Positions 50,501 through 58,084 are shown, counted from the stretch's first letter. The stretch is DNA of 64,000 nucleotides from Owenia fusiformis (GCA_903813345.2 CAIIXF020000001.1:37481366-37545365), one strand, 5' to 3'. Made by a program: numbers and translations. The notes: a model not told the origin generated them from the letters alone.

Positions 50501-52006
50501 TATTTCATAACATTTTATTGTCAAACCTGACCATCAAATAACATTTTTTTGTTAAACAAATATGCTTTACTTTTTTTGACTGTTGTCGTTAAAATAGGAG
50601 ATCAACTTAATAATTTGTAAGTCCAACATCCAGTCTTCGATTAATCATCTTGACTGTACTTCATTGCATTTGATGGTTTGCAACCATGAAATACTGCCAA
50701 ATGGCAGATACTGCCAAATGGCAGTATTTTTAAATGCAAAATTCTAAGTATACTGACCATGGTATACCACGGTAGATCATGATAATTAGATGCCTCCATT
50801 GCATATCATGGTTGAATGTCTAGACCATGATATAACTGCATTTGATGGTATTTGACCATGAAATACTGTTAAACGGTGGTATTTTTTAGATACAAAATTA
50901 CATGTTAATTGACCATGGTATACCATGGTATATCATGATCGTTAAATGACACCATTGCATTTCATGGTCAGGAGCGCTTTTTAACATTGAAAAATACTGC
51001 CGTTTCGCAGTATTTCATGGTCAGAAACCATCAAATGCAATGATATCATGGTCAAAAACCCATCAAATGCAATGATATCATGGTCGAGAACTGCAATGAA
51101 ATGCAATGGTGCCATTTAACGATCATGATCGGCCATGGTATTACCATGGTATTTCATTGCATTCCATGGTCCATTTCAACATGGTAGTGTTCATCTTCTG
51201 TTAGTAGTTGATGGTTTTTAGTATTTCGTATTTTGATATGAAAACACAATTTAAGTATCCCAGCCAGAAATTTTTATTATCTATCAAAACATTTGAATCA
51301 TAAGTTGTTCAAGATAATTTGAAGAGTTTGGGCGAGAAATACAGTACTGAAAAAACATGCAATTTATTCAACATACCGAGCATTAGCATGGCGGTCACGA
51401 TGATATTTGTAATCAAGGCGAAGATGCAAAATACAATATGGGTCCTCCCACCAAATCTTGCCTTGATGACCTGTAAGAAAGTCTTTGCTCCAGGTGCCCT
51501 GGTCTTCAACTGTACTGTTATCATCGAGAACATAAAAATCTGAATAGTCGCCCCCGCGGCATACCAGAATGGACCACTAATGCCATACTGAAATAAAAAC
51601 AGAAGTATTTCAAGAGGCTGATGCTTATGTCAAGCATTCTACTAATACCTATATTTTAGCATTAATAATCGAGCGTTCGACAACATATCTTGGATTTGTC
51701 AAGATTGAAATTGGGAGCCTCGACTATGGCTTGTACAGTCCCATCACAATGTCACAAGTGCGAAAAGAGGCCTTTTTAAAAGGGCCTTTCAGGTTCTGCA
51801 ACTTTTTGTTCACATTCACTATGTAAGGTTGACCTCTAGATGTTCATCATGACCATGATTATATCATAATCACGATTAGTTACCTTGCTAGCCACTGCCG
51901 AAGATTTCAAGAGCGTCGCCGTCCAAGTCCATTGCGACACTATAGTGGTGGCTGTAAGACCACTGGATACCCTTCCACCAGCGTCAAATGATATGTCCAG
52001 ATTTTC
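28940..52006 (-). CDS. DUR3: DUR3-like urea/proton symporter (SSF family), gene span, N-terminus missing
   Basis: Twelve exons join in phase to 830 residues plus a stop. The sequence follows metazoan DUR3-like members of the sodium:solute symporter family: AGGRVSSGLTATTIVSQWTW, YGISGPFWYAAGATIQ, NFGAVFVDQSFWQ, AVISTGSAEVIAVASILVYD, LFMGILIGPAVVPVSLCMFW and TRDIDNPLSPWPEMY. Such carriers import urea, and sometimes polyamines, with protons across the plasma membrane. It also has a cysteine-rich cytoplasmic insert (exons 7-8) and a long polar C-terminal tail. The first exon with helix 1 was not found and should lie above 52006. A C1GALT1-like gene sits in the 6.5-kb intron between exons 6 and 7. 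The family assignment is firm; the urea substrate is inferred from family. Confidence 0.9.
30562..30750 (-). CDS. DUR3: DUR3-like exon 11
   Basis: Acceptor ATGATTAACAG, donor GTAGGT. The last exon base is 30561 or 30562 depending on how the GG before the donor is cut; phase (190 bp, in frame with exon 12) favours 30561. It encodes ELGISGAHLLDRRPSLSEIK and the helix LIAIFGATFLTVCLLVIWPL. Confidence 0.85.
30959..31110. repeat. Partial copy of the TACACTCCCC foldback
   Basis: TACACCCCCACTATAAGTTT followed by CCAACC and GTTTTAAAGGCCATTTATG parallels the left arm at 32513. No matching right arm is clear. Confidence 0.45.
31205..31690 (+). mobile_element. Degenerate reverse transcriptase fragment (non-LTR type)
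   Basis: The plus-strand frame shows SLDSAKSFDKV, SVRQGGVLSGWLYNIFIDGL, then YADDICLFANSKEN (YADD at 31494-31505) and a KW / S-x-(V)-x-x-FGE end, broken by stops. These are RT blocks of a LINE-type element. It lies in a DUR3-like intron, opposite in strand to the host gene. It is dead and 5'/3' truncated. A related short piece (AAAATCACTTGCCATACTGC) occurs near 31730 and 54450. Confidence 0.75.
32281..32449 (-). CDS. DUR3: DUR3-like exon 10
   Basis: Acceptor TGTTTCAATAG, donor GTAAGT, 169 bp. It encodes the helix MLWGNLSAIASGGLITWICS and the signature cytoplasmic segment IWENTRDIDNPLSPWPEMYA. Confidence 0.92.
32513..33390. repeat. 0.9-kb foldback element with TACACTCCCCTCC termini
   Basis: The arms exceed 200 bp. 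The outer ends are TACACTCCCCTCCATAAGTT and the inverse AACTTATGGAGGGGAGTGTA. The inner arms match around ATGATAAATTTGATGA and CAATTACAATAGGTC. It has no coding capacity. Related copies lie at 26941-27111 and 30959-31110. Confidence 0.85.
33391..34742. other. DUR3-like intron 9 with palindromic fragments
   Basis: Contains a G run at about 33417-33427 and inverted pieces such as GAATATGGGATTTATCC (34304-34320) against GGATAAACCCCATATCC (about 34388). These resemble the arms of the 49.4-kb element. The overlapping open frames at 34149-34572 derive from these repeats. Confidence 0.5.
34743..34953 (-). CDS. DUR3: DUR3-like exon 9
   Basis: Acceptor TATATTGCAG, donor GTTTGT, 211 bp. It encodes SWVYLFMGILIGPAVVPVSL, CMFWARLTGKAMVAG and GLTVWLSVAASHKGGLG, two typical DUR3 helices. 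Confidence 0.93.
35233..35395 (-). CDS. DUR3: DUR3-like exon 8: end of cysteine-rich insert and next helix
   Basis: Acceptor ATCTTTTTAAAAG, donor GTAGAA, 163 bp. It encodes LRMECRRAVKPGFRCSVHGD, then NWCIVWCCVAILPITYGLS. C-x9-C-x2-H continues the metal-binding-like pattern of exon 7. Confidence 0.88.
35480..37645. repeat. Composite foldback: two direct copies and one inverted copy of a 0.58-kb unit
   Basis: Units at about 35480-36060 and 36062-36640 lie in direct orientation, and a third at about 37071-37645 is inverted, around a central segment of about 430 bp. Outer ends: AGAATATCACATCATTTTGA and its inverse. Copies 2 and 3 contain the inner hairpin sequence GAGTGAGCGAAGCGAATGAG, which copy 1 lacks. 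The centre holds the TTTCACAAGGTGATATTCCA hairpin. There is no transposase. It occupies most of the DUR3-like intron between exons 7 and 8. Confidence 0.85.
36972..37032. repeat. Hairpin element, GTGATATTCCAC type (second copy)
   Basis: The stem is CTTTCACAAGGTGATATTCC against GGAATATCACTTGTGAAAG, with loop TTGCCCTTTCGGGCTTCG. It matches 15082-15140, including the flanking GGTGAATACCTGT. Confidence 0.7.
37894..38027 (-). CDS. DUR3: DUR3-like exon 7: cysteine-rich (zinc-finger-like) insert
   Basis: Acceptor ATTGTATTTTACAG, donor GTGAGT, 134 bp. It joins exactly in phase to exon 6 (phase 0) and exon 8 (phase 2). It encodes DANSCILCGKAKGRMS, DKCRCQSMTYCIDCHRDD: C-x2-C-x14-C-x-C-x5-C-x2-C. With exon 8 (C-x9-C-x2-H) this makes eight cysteines in a cytoplasmic loop between helices, a plausible two-zinc fold. 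It is too short to stand out as a long open frame. Confidence 0.88.
38157..38697. repeat. 300-bp tandem duplication
   Basis: Copies start at 38157 (TAATTGGCCATTTAGTTCAA) and 38457 (TAACTGGCCATTTAATTCAA). They share AATGAAGTGTATTTT and TTTTATGATCAA...TGTGATC further in. Intronic; the open frames on it are by-products. Confidence 0.8.
38698..39798. other. Intronic stretch of the DUR3-like gene
   Basis: No gene recognised. The open frame at 39025-39231 has no domain. AAATCCTGGCTACAGGCCTG near 39514 recurs as AAATCCTGGCTACGGGCCTG near 43232, marking a dispersed repeat. Confidence 0.5.
39799..39804 (-). terminator. Polyadenylation signal of the C1GALT1-like gene
   Basis: AATAAA on the minus strand, 112 bp downstream of the stop codon at 39916. 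Good position and exact hexamer. Confidence 0.5.
39916..40062 (-). CDS. C1GALT1: C1GALT1-like exon 3 (terminal)
   Basis: Acceptor ATTATTTCATTCCAG, 48 residues plus TAG. It encodes SDYSISFHYVKPRMMYHLDF, then YHLRPYG, the conserved C-terminal part of the catalytic domain. Confidence 0.92.
   Translation of the reverse strand, partial: GPGNISDYSISFHYVKPRMMYHLDFFTYHLRPYGIITGNQDLNAITKL
39916..42035 (-). CDS. C1GALT1: Core 1 beta-1,3-galactosyltransferase (C1GALT1-like), gene span
   Basis: Three exons join to 354 residues plus a stop, close to the roughly 360 of the family. The enzyme transfers galactose to GalNAc-Ser/Thr in the Golgi, making core 1 (T antigen) O-glycans. Seen: a type II signal anchor (FLFLIVGLMLGFFIHSFV), VLCWVMTSPKNLKTKAQHVR, TWAKRCN, the metal-binding DDD at residues 180-182 in FLKADDDTFV, GGGGYVLS, EDVEMGKCM and the C-terminal SISFHYVKPRMMYHLDFFTY. 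The gene lies wholly inside an intron of the DUR3-like gene on the same strand and has its own polyadenylation signal. As it has introns, it is not a retrocopy. All key residues are intact. Confidence 0.93.
40063..40330 (-). other. C1GALT1-like intron 2
   Basis: An intron of 268 bp; nothing else recognised. Confidence 0.6.
40331..40992 (-). CDS. C1GALT1: C1GALT1-like exon 2: catalytic core
   Basis: Acceptor CTGCGTTTGTTTCAG, donor GTAAGA, 662 bp. It carries the VLCWVMTSP start of the fold, the DDD metal site, the PIYFGHKFK segment, GYMSGGGGYVLS and GGAEDVEMGKCM. Confidence 0.95.
40993..41779 (-). other. C1GALT1-like intron 1
   Basis: An intron of 787 bp; AT-rich with TATATC-type low complexity near 41460-41515. 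Confidence 0.6.
41780..42035 (-). CDS. C1GALT1: C1GALT1-like exon 1: signal anchor and stem
   Basis: The first ATG at 42035 gives MFKMIKHRHRF, then a 19-residue hydrophobic anchor and a polar stem with a sequon (NSS). Donor GTAATG, phase 1. The second Met (42026) could also start translation. Confidence 0.85.
42036..43765. other. DUR3-like intron 6, upstream of the C1GALT1-like gene
   Basis: Presumed promoter region of the nested gene. 42420-42600 is palindromic-rich (ATATCACATGA, GTGATATTC). 42670-42970 has a diverged repeat of AAAGGTCATTGAAGGT and GAAAAAATTGGTCAATTTG. 43017-43060 has a CCAACCGCC short repeat. No gene recognised. Confidence 0.5.
43766..43824. repeat. Perfect 24-bp-arm palindrome
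   Basis: The arms 43766-43789 (TGACAATTTATTTTATAATT...) and 43801-43824 are exact inverse copies around an 11-nt loop with eight A. It would form a strong AT hairpin. Confidence 0.85.
43825..44481. other. Intronic, nothing recognised
   Basis: No exon fits. The 44048-44254 open frame has no family features. Confidence 0.5.
44482..44639 (-). CDS. DUR3: DUR3-like exon 6
   Basis: Acceptor TTGAACTTCTATTTAG, donor GTAAGA, 158 bp. It encodes GLVPVIVAQRLFGKLGEFL and IIIFAVISTGSAEVIAVASI, LVYDIYQIHLK. The TGSAE motif is shared by DUR3 members at the sodium/proton-site helix region. Confidence 0.93.
44640..46888. other. DUR3-like intron 5
   Basis: A 2.2-kb intron. No exon, RNA gene or clear repeat recognised. 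Confidence 0.55.
46889..47095 (-). CDS. DUR3: DUR3-like exon 5
   Basis: Acceptor AACAACTTTACCAG, donor GTGAGA, 207 bp. It encodes NFGAVFVDQSFWQSGVAAKP, GFLIGGLVWFAIPFVFATTM and a loop ending AMETHAGESLLCADQVNE. VDQ-x-x-WQ is a DUR3 hallmark. Confidence 0.93.
47096..48158. other. DUR3-like intron 4
   Basis: A 1.1-kb intron containing the CpG-rich palindrome at 47814-47976. No gene; the two opposing open frames over the palindrome are by-products of it. Confidence 0.55.
47814..47976. repeat. CpG-rich palindromic element
   Basis: The left arm AGTCGCGCACCACCATTT is the inverse of the right end AAATGGTGGTGCGCGACT. The arms are about 65 bp and include AACATATTTCTC and CTCGCGCACAGA. The GC and CpG content stand out in AT-rich surroundings. 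TTCGCG-rich sequence continues to about 48060. Confidence 0.8.
48159..48281 (-). CDS. DUR3: DUR3-like exon 4
   Basis: Acceptor TTTTTCATTAATAG, donor GTAAGA, 123 bp, phase 1-1. It encodes SIASLHRLLSC, GPPENLDNSYLTMVSSKGFM and FGIINIIG, the loop and start of the helix preceding NFG. Confidence 0.9.
48362..48772. repeat. Possible 0.4-kb inverted-repeat element
   Basis: GCAACCCTGTATTTTCCTCA near 48360 pairs inversely with a stretch near 48732-48766 (ACAAAGGCATGAAGAAAATA). The arms are imperfect and the boundaries approximate. It lies in the DUR3-like intron between exons 3 and 4. Confidence 0.45.
48863..49078 (-). CDS. DUR3: DUR3-like exon 3
   Basis: Acceptor TTTTTTGTTTAG, donor GTAAGT, 216 bp, phase 1-1. 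It encodes GAVVLTTLVKEISVPFAVTM, INTFIGGLGATFYISYFNNV, VVMLLFMSRVYNN. GG-x-x-ATF is conserved in this family. Confidence 0.93.
49371..49552. repeat. 182-bp palindromic element with hairpin core
   Basis: The left GGTTATTTACTGGGAGGGAT and right AATCCCGACCAGAAATAACC are inverse ends. The arms contain TTTTATTCC and CAATATGATATTGACC. The core is GACCGAGGGAGCGCAGCGAC. Related ends recur near 33500 and 34055. Confidence 0.75.
49649..49765. repeat. CAATACGATTTTT short tandem repeat
   Basis: Five copies of CAATACGATTTTT in alternate spacing with CCCGGGGA / CATGTAATACG spacers. Confidence 0.7.
49820..51190. repeat. CCATGGTA-rich tandem satellite-like array
   Basis: Repeats of TACCATGGTATTTCATTGCC, TGTTCCTGACCATCATTTAC and TATCATGGTTGATGGCATTT recur roughly every 110-130 bp to about 50560. 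More diverged, partly inverted copies continue to about 51190, with an outlying block at 49254-49372. It occupies the DUR3-like intron between exons 2 and 3. The open frames on it are by-products. Confidence 0.8.
51377..51587 (-). CDS. DUR3: DUR3-like exon 2 (second recognised)
   Basis: Acceptor TGTTTTTATTTCAG, donor GTATGT, 211 bp. It encodes YGISGPFWYAAGATIQIFMF, QLKTRAPGAKTFLQVIKARF, GGRTHIVFCIFALITNIIVT. RAPGA-x-T is a strong DUR3 signature. Confidence 0.94.
51884..52006 (-). CDS. DUR3: DUR3-like exon 1 (first recognised)
   Basis: Donor GTAACT, 123 bp. It encodes ENLDISFDAGGRVSSGLTAT, TIVSQWTWTATLLKSSAVAS. The acceptor chosen is TTACATTGAAG. It has a poor pyrimidine tract, and ATGATACAG about 45 bp upstream is an alternative. 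The frame is open for another 33 codons upstream. Helix 1 must be in a further exon that was not found. Confidence 0.85.
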
Positions 52007-52403
52007 CTTCAATGTAATGACATAGTTACAGCGTAACCGTTTATTCTGTATCATAACTACACAATGAATAATAAGCAGACAAGAATTTATAACTCTAGCT
52101 CTCACTGAAAAATTCAGCTAGAGTTATGGAAAATAGAGCGATCTCCCAAAGCGGGTTCATTTTAGATCTCTCATTTTGCAAACCCAGTGATAAATTATTT
52201 TGTGATACATATCGTTCCTCCACTTTTATAAGGTTCTATCTTCCAAAAAGGACCAAATGCATATATGTGAAAGTGGATTCCTCCTAAAGTCGCTATGCTG
52301 TTTTCATATACGAATGTTTAAAAGCTGTATCTCCAACAAAAATATTATGTTTTCAAAGGCAATAAGGTTTGATGAACATAATTACTGCTACATGATTCTA
52401 CAA

Positions 52404-52541
52404 GTTATTGAATGATTTGAAGTGCAATACAGGATATATTCTGTTCGAGAAATTCCGTATTGGAACGAGACGAAGTCCAGTGCCAATACATAATATCGAG
52501 ACAGAATATATCCTGTATTGCACTTCAAATCATTCAATAAC
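52404..52541. repeat. Perfect 41-bp-arm palindrome
   Basis: The arms 52404-52444 (GTTATTGAATGATTTGAAGT...) and 52501-52541 are exact inverse copies around a 56-nt loop. The left arm plus loop is repeated at about 52813-52893 without the right arm. Confidence 0.9.
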
Positions 52542-52560
52542 GTTTTTATCGTTTATTTTT

Positions 52561-52647
52561 GTATTGCTACTGAGATTGTCTCCTCCGTACCAATATTTTC
52601 TGTATTGCGACGGAGATGATCAACGGGGACAATCTCAGTAGCAATAC
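52561..52647. repeat. Second palindrome, 20-bp arms
   Basis: GTATTGCTACTGAGATTGTC (52561-52580) and its exact inverse at 52628-52647. The right side with its flank (52605-52677) is found inverted at 14840-14907 in the protease gene. Confidence 0.8.
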
Positions 52648-52812
52648 AGATTGGTACAGCACAAGAACTGACCAATCAGAGGGCTTCATTTTACAGATCA
52701 TACGATACTATTTCTTATTTCATACTTGAGGTTAAACCTTTTTGTCTGTTTAAACTCCAACTTATTCTTTAATACTGTATAATCATACTTCATGGAGCAG
52801 CTCATACAATAA

Positions 52813-52893
52813 TATAAGTTATTCAATGATTTGAAGTGCAATACAGGATATATTCTGTTCGAGAAATTCCGTATTGGAACGAGACGAAGTCGG
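52813..52893. repeat. Partial copy of the 52.4-kb palindrome
   Basis: TTCAATGATTTGAAGTGCAA through GGAACGAGACGAAGTC repeats 52407-52476 nearly exactly in the same orientation. Confidence 0.8.
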
Positions 52894-55800
52894 TCATTTC
52901 TTTCAACATGAGTACTTTCTGGGAATAAATACAGTGGTTTTTATTCAAACAATATGTTTTCTTTCAAGTGTATAGCATCATTTTTGCTTCTTTATTCATT
53001 AAATTCAAATATATTCGATATATGAAACATTTATATTCGCTAAATCATTTTTCCATTCGGTAAAAACGTTTATATGTTTGTTACAGCAAATTAAGTTTTC
53101 AAAATAGCCAATCACTTAATACTATGTGCATTAAATTACATATTTCATTCGTTAAATGATATTTTTTGCGTAAATTGTTATGGTATTCCTTAAGAGTAAC
53201 ACATTATATGCACAATATTGAATTTCTATTTGAACCCTACCGAAATAAGTTTGCCTATATTTTCCAAATGGTTTATTTTTCTATGACATAGTTAATGCAT
53301 TTTACCGAAAGCTAATTTGCTATTTACCGAATGCAATAAAGTAATATTCGATAACTTGCGTTGTTGTTCGATATTTTGTCACGTGACTTCGAGATTTGCA
53401 AAATGGCCACGCAGCTATTCTACATCGTACAAATATATCACGTGGCTGAAAGTCTCGTAAATTATCGAAAAATAACGAAATTTATCGAATGTGGCATTCG
53501 GTATTTACCGAATATAAATAATTTAAATACCGAATGTACAAATAATTAATTGAATTATACGTGCGTTAAGGAAAACAAATTGATTCGCTGCATCACACAA
53601 ATACATGTATCAATATCAAATGTGAATTGAGAGGTTAAGCTTTGCATATATAATCGAAACTGAACCTGTACGTATCACTCGACCATATACAAATTCATGT
53701 AGCCTTCTCATATAAATAGCCGTTCAAATCCAGTGTTTGTTTAGACTACACCATAGCGTGTAATGATTCTATAGTATGTCATTGATGCGGTTTTATAGCT
53801 GGTTTTCTAATACATATTTTAAACGAGCTCGTTTCGTAAGATTTTTGGCGCTAAATCATGCATGACATACATCATCGTGTTCAGCAAGAATTCAACTGTG
53901 CATCGAAATCAAAATTGACAGCATAGTGTTCAATAGACACGAGTAAAATGGTTCCCGTTGACCCAAACGTCAAATTTCAAAATCTCCCGTTCTAAACCCG
54001 AAACTCTGAAGCTGAAAGAGTATCTGAAGTAGACTAAGCGCGCATAAAACTATGAGCGCTCGATACATTCCTTTGTTAATTTTTGTACTTTGCGTTCACG
54101 GTTACGTTGTGAAAAACATCGTTAGCTTAACCTCTCCAATGTCAATACAAAGAACGAGTGAAACTATTTAGCGAATATAAATTGTATAGATTATTACATT
54201 TGATAAAATAAAAAACACATTCGATAGATTGGGTAAAGGTTTGGTAAATTGTTTGTTTTATTGGGTATTTATGGAATATTAATGTACCGAATAAAGAAGC
54301 AGTTTAAACACCATACAAGTGAAGTACCCATGATAATAAAAATATAAATCAAACAATTCGAAAAATTATGAATAGGGACCCCATGTCAACCTTTTTTCAA
54401 AATATTGAACCTATTTACTCAAAAGAGGATCTGACTGAGGATATGACTGTCTAAAATCACTTGCCATACTGCACGTGGTCTTTTGTAAACAAGCTACAGT
54501 ATATGAACTCATTTATCATGTTTGATCTGGAAAGATAAAACGTTAATCTTCACAATAGTGTGGTTTGCTTCTTAAAAGCTTCGTCTCATTGACTAGCCCT
54601 GTATTCCAGGGTAATAGAAGGTTCTATATTCACAAAACTAAAGGTTCTTAAAAATTCTAAAACTTCTAAAATGTTATGCATCATCACATTGCATCATGAA
54701 CAGTTGTGTTCGGTTGAGTTCGACAACTCTTAAATGAAAATGGGTCGAACGAGAAATGTTTGCTGTCACTATTAAAGTTAAATTAGTCATTTTGATCTAC
54801 ATATGACATTACATATTAATTGACCGCAAACCTTGAAACTCGGGTAGCAACTGTCAGCTATCGGGTTTATTGTAATTTGATTTTTTAGATACAATAAGTG
54901 CCTGCCATGCATTCCAATGGCTACAAGCTATCGAGTCAAACCAAGTCGCCTAACTTAAGAACGTGTAAACATAATCTGCCTATTTAACAGCTTTTAACAC
55001 TAACTACACCCAAGTCACATTTGTGGTATGGCAGCCGTACGTCAACCGCAAATCAATTAAATCAGTGAATTTCTACGGAGAATATAGGCCGTAAACTACA
55101 GTCGCCTTGCGGTCTCCGTACGGTGTATCCAGTTTTTACAGGCCGCAAGGTAGCCGTAGATGTTATAACTCGGAGTTATACTTAATTTTTTGTTCATTTC
55201 TGCGGTCCTCGTAGAAATCAACAGGCCGTTGCCAGATCTCAGAACGGTCCCATGGAGGTCGCTCGTCGGGCTTAGTACGTTGGCTTGCCTCTGCCGTAGT
55301 GCTTTAATGGGTTATATCAGACTGGTTATATATATACCTTTGGAAAAAAAATTTCGGGTCAGGTTTGCTCTAATATTTTTGCAGTGAACACAATGCAATA
55401 GGTATACTGCATGTACTAATGTAAATAAAATAAAATGCAATCGCTGAAGGAAATGTGACTGCAAATTAAAAAGTATCCTATCGCAGAAATTCTACGGGGA
55501 GTATAGGAATGTTACTGATTGCAGAAATGATAGACCGTACGGTCACCGTAGGAAATGTGACAGGGATGTAAGTTAACTCGCTAAAGTTAGTTCGTTATTT
55601 CAACTTCAAAGCGACGGTTTTAAATTAACGCAAAACAGGTTGCCTTCGAGATTTCTAGCTTCTAGGTAAAATACAACTTAGTGAAATAACAAACTACCAT
55701 TAAAAGCTTTCAATGAGCTAGTTACGCTCATTGAAACGAAGACTCAATGAGTTTCGAGTTACATTTCCAGAGAACAATAACAGAAGAACAAAATATAAAA

Positions 55801-56248
55801 TCTTGGTGGAACAATCTGATATCTGACATGTTAAAAAGAAATCACGCAATGCGAAAAGTAAGAATAACCGAGTAAGCCCGAAGTGACTTAGAGGTTCAAT
55901 AAACATTGCCTCTTTTGAAAGATTACAGTTACATTGATCAGGATAAGACATTTTATATTTCGTTATAAATCTTATAAAATGATTTACTTCAACGAATCTC
56001 CGTTAACTTGTGATTGAAACTTTTTTGCCTGTGAGTACTCAGATGATCGGACTTCACTTAATCTGTAGATTTTAAGGAGATTCACCATATGGTCTCAATT
56101 ATAACCCTTTTCAATCCTTCATCATGACTCAAAATTAGAAATCACCTTCTAATCCGAGCATGTCTGGGAAGTTCGTTTAAATATACCATAGAAAGTTTCA
56201 GCTGCATGTACGTTCATTTCATTCGCACAGAGCTTAAACCCAGTTCGG
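52894..56248. other. Non-coding region upstream of the DUR3-like gene
   Basis: The 5' exon(s) and promoter of the DUR3-like gene should lie in or beyond this stretch, but no exon encoding the expected first helix was seen. About 53000-53530 is rich in TTACCGAAT / ATTCGGTA motifs. About 55080-55570 has CTACGG / CCGTA repeats. No gene called. Confidence 0.45.
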
Positions 56249-57220
56249 TAACCCTACTATCACACCAAACTAGTTCTCACTACGTTCTCGAACACGGGCT
56301 TAGACTGTGCACGAACGGATTTGACGTACTAAGAACCAACTAAGAACCGTTTTGGATCTGTTTACAAACTTCATGAAACTACTAGAACGAGTAGGTCCTC
56401 CAGAACTAACCCCCCTATCACACCAAACTAGTTCTTACCCGTTCTTGCCAGTCCTACGAAAACGTCGTCAAACGGGCTCAATCTGGCTGTGGTCGTGAAA
56501 TATGTCTGAAATAATTAGCTTCTTCGTTCTTAAACAGTCTTCAATACGTCCATCTCGTTCGCAGTTCGTTCAGGTCGCACCACGTCGGAGTGCAACGTCG
56601 TAGAACGCGTCCCTTAGTCTAGAAGGTCAACATGACCTGATTACAGAACGGTATGGTCGTCATCGAATTTTGAATCGATTCAAAATTCTAAAATCACATT
56701 CCCGTCTGAGAACGTTCATAAAGTTCGTAAATAGACCTTAGAAAGTTGCATCTACGTTCATTCCGTTCGCACACAGTTTAAAACCGGTTTTGAAGAACGC
56801 AGTGGCAACTTGTTCGGTGTGATAGCTATATTTTTGCTAACTCGTTCATAAGCAGTGTTAAATACGTTCTTAATCAGTTTAAACCCGTTTGCAATTAGTT
56901 CTACCTCGTTCTCAACACGTCCGCAGACAGTTCAACTCGTTGTTAAAACGTCCCTAGTAGGATTGAAGTACGACGGTTCCGTTCGTAGTACGTCCAGCTC
57001 GTCGTTAGTACGTTGTCACTCGTTCTAATTGTAGAACGTAACGACCACGAGAACATTTTGAGCATTGTCTAAGTTCTAGAGGACCTACCCGTTCGAGTAC
57101 GTTCGATGAAGTTTGTAAATAGATCCCAAACGGTTCTTAGTAGGTCCAGTCCGTTCGTATACAGTTGAAGCCCGTTTTCGAGAACGCAGTGAGAACTAGT
57201 TTGGTGTGATAGTAGGGTTA
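56249..57220. repeat. 0.97-kb inverted-repeat element with GTTC-periodic interior
   Basis: The outer ends are TAACCCTACTATCACACCAA and its inverse. The arms match for 50 bp or more with few changes, through CTAGTTCTCACT and GTTCTCGAA. The interior is a run of GTTC / CGTTCG / AGTACGTC motifs spaced about 10-25 bp apart. Related ends occur at about 56410, 56815, 57430 and 57690, so copies are nested or clustered. No coding frame. Confidence 0.85.
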
Positions 57221-57776
57221 GAGCATGCTCAACATTTTCTGGTGATCGTCAAAACGTTGCCGAATCGGTTTTATAAACTGTGTGCGAACTGAATGAACGT
57301 AGCTACAACGTTCTGCGGTCTGTTTACGAACTTCATGGACTTTACCGGACGGATAATGTGATTCAGAATTTTGAATCGATTCGACCGATTTTGATTCGAT
57401 CGGGGTAACGTTATGAAGAAGCAGTGACAAATAGTTTGGCGTGATAGCTATTTTTGCTAACTCGATCTTGAGCAGTCTTTAATATAATACATGATTAAGG
57501 AGTTGAGCTGTCTGGAAATTAGGCAGATAATTCAATAATATATCATGGAGTATTGAGAACGAAGTAGAACTAATTGCAAAATTAATGGGGTTGAACGCTA
57601 TTTTACCCAATCTAAACTTGATAGCATTTTATTTGTACTGCAGACGGAATAAAGACGAGATCGACGAATCAAAGACTTGCTTATGAACGAGCAAGCTATC
57701 ACACCATCTAGTTGTCACTGCGTTCTTCGAAGCGTTGCTGAACTGGTTTTATGTGGTTGACCAAGTGGTACAAAGT
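57221..57776. repeat. Further pieces of the CTATCACACC family
   Basis: TTTGGCGTGATAGCTATTTT (about 57432) and GCTATCACACCATCTAGTTG (about 57688) are diverged ends of the same family. The sequence between includes GTTCG-type motifs. Confidence 0.6.
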
Positions 57777-57782
57777 TACGTT

Positions 57783-57955
57783 GTAATGCGGACGACCGTA
57801 AGGTCGTTAATATACGACCGCAAGAACGTAAATGTACGACCATATAAAATTACGTCGTTAAGGTCGTTTTTACGGTTCAAAGAACGAAAACTTACAACCT
57901 CATAGTCGTAATGTTTACGACCGTAAGGTCGTAAATATACGACCGCAAGAACGTC
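57783..57955. repeat. 125-bp-spaced repeat with TACGACCGTAAGGTCGTA palindromes
   Basis: 48-bp copies at 57783-57830 and 57908-57955 share CGACCGTAAGGTCGT and ATATACGACCGCAAGAACGT. The core is itself palindromic. Confidence 0.8.
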
Positions 57956-58084
57956 AAGATTATGATAACCCATTTAATGAATGCCCCTTATAAAAAGTTA
58001 AAATGGCAGGTGTTACTTAATACCACTGTGTCGGTGATATCTAGAGTATGAGACTTGCGAAAATAAGATATCCTCATCTTTATA

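Noticed and set aside
49820-50560. Open frames of 78 and 97 codons rich in His and Tyr
   Set aside because: They are translations of the CCATGGTA tandem array and have no independent support.
56249-57480. GTTCG-rich sequence as tRNA genes (GTTCGA-like B boxes)
   Set aside because: No A box or clover-leaf pairing was found around any of them. The motif is spread periodically across an inverted-repeat element.
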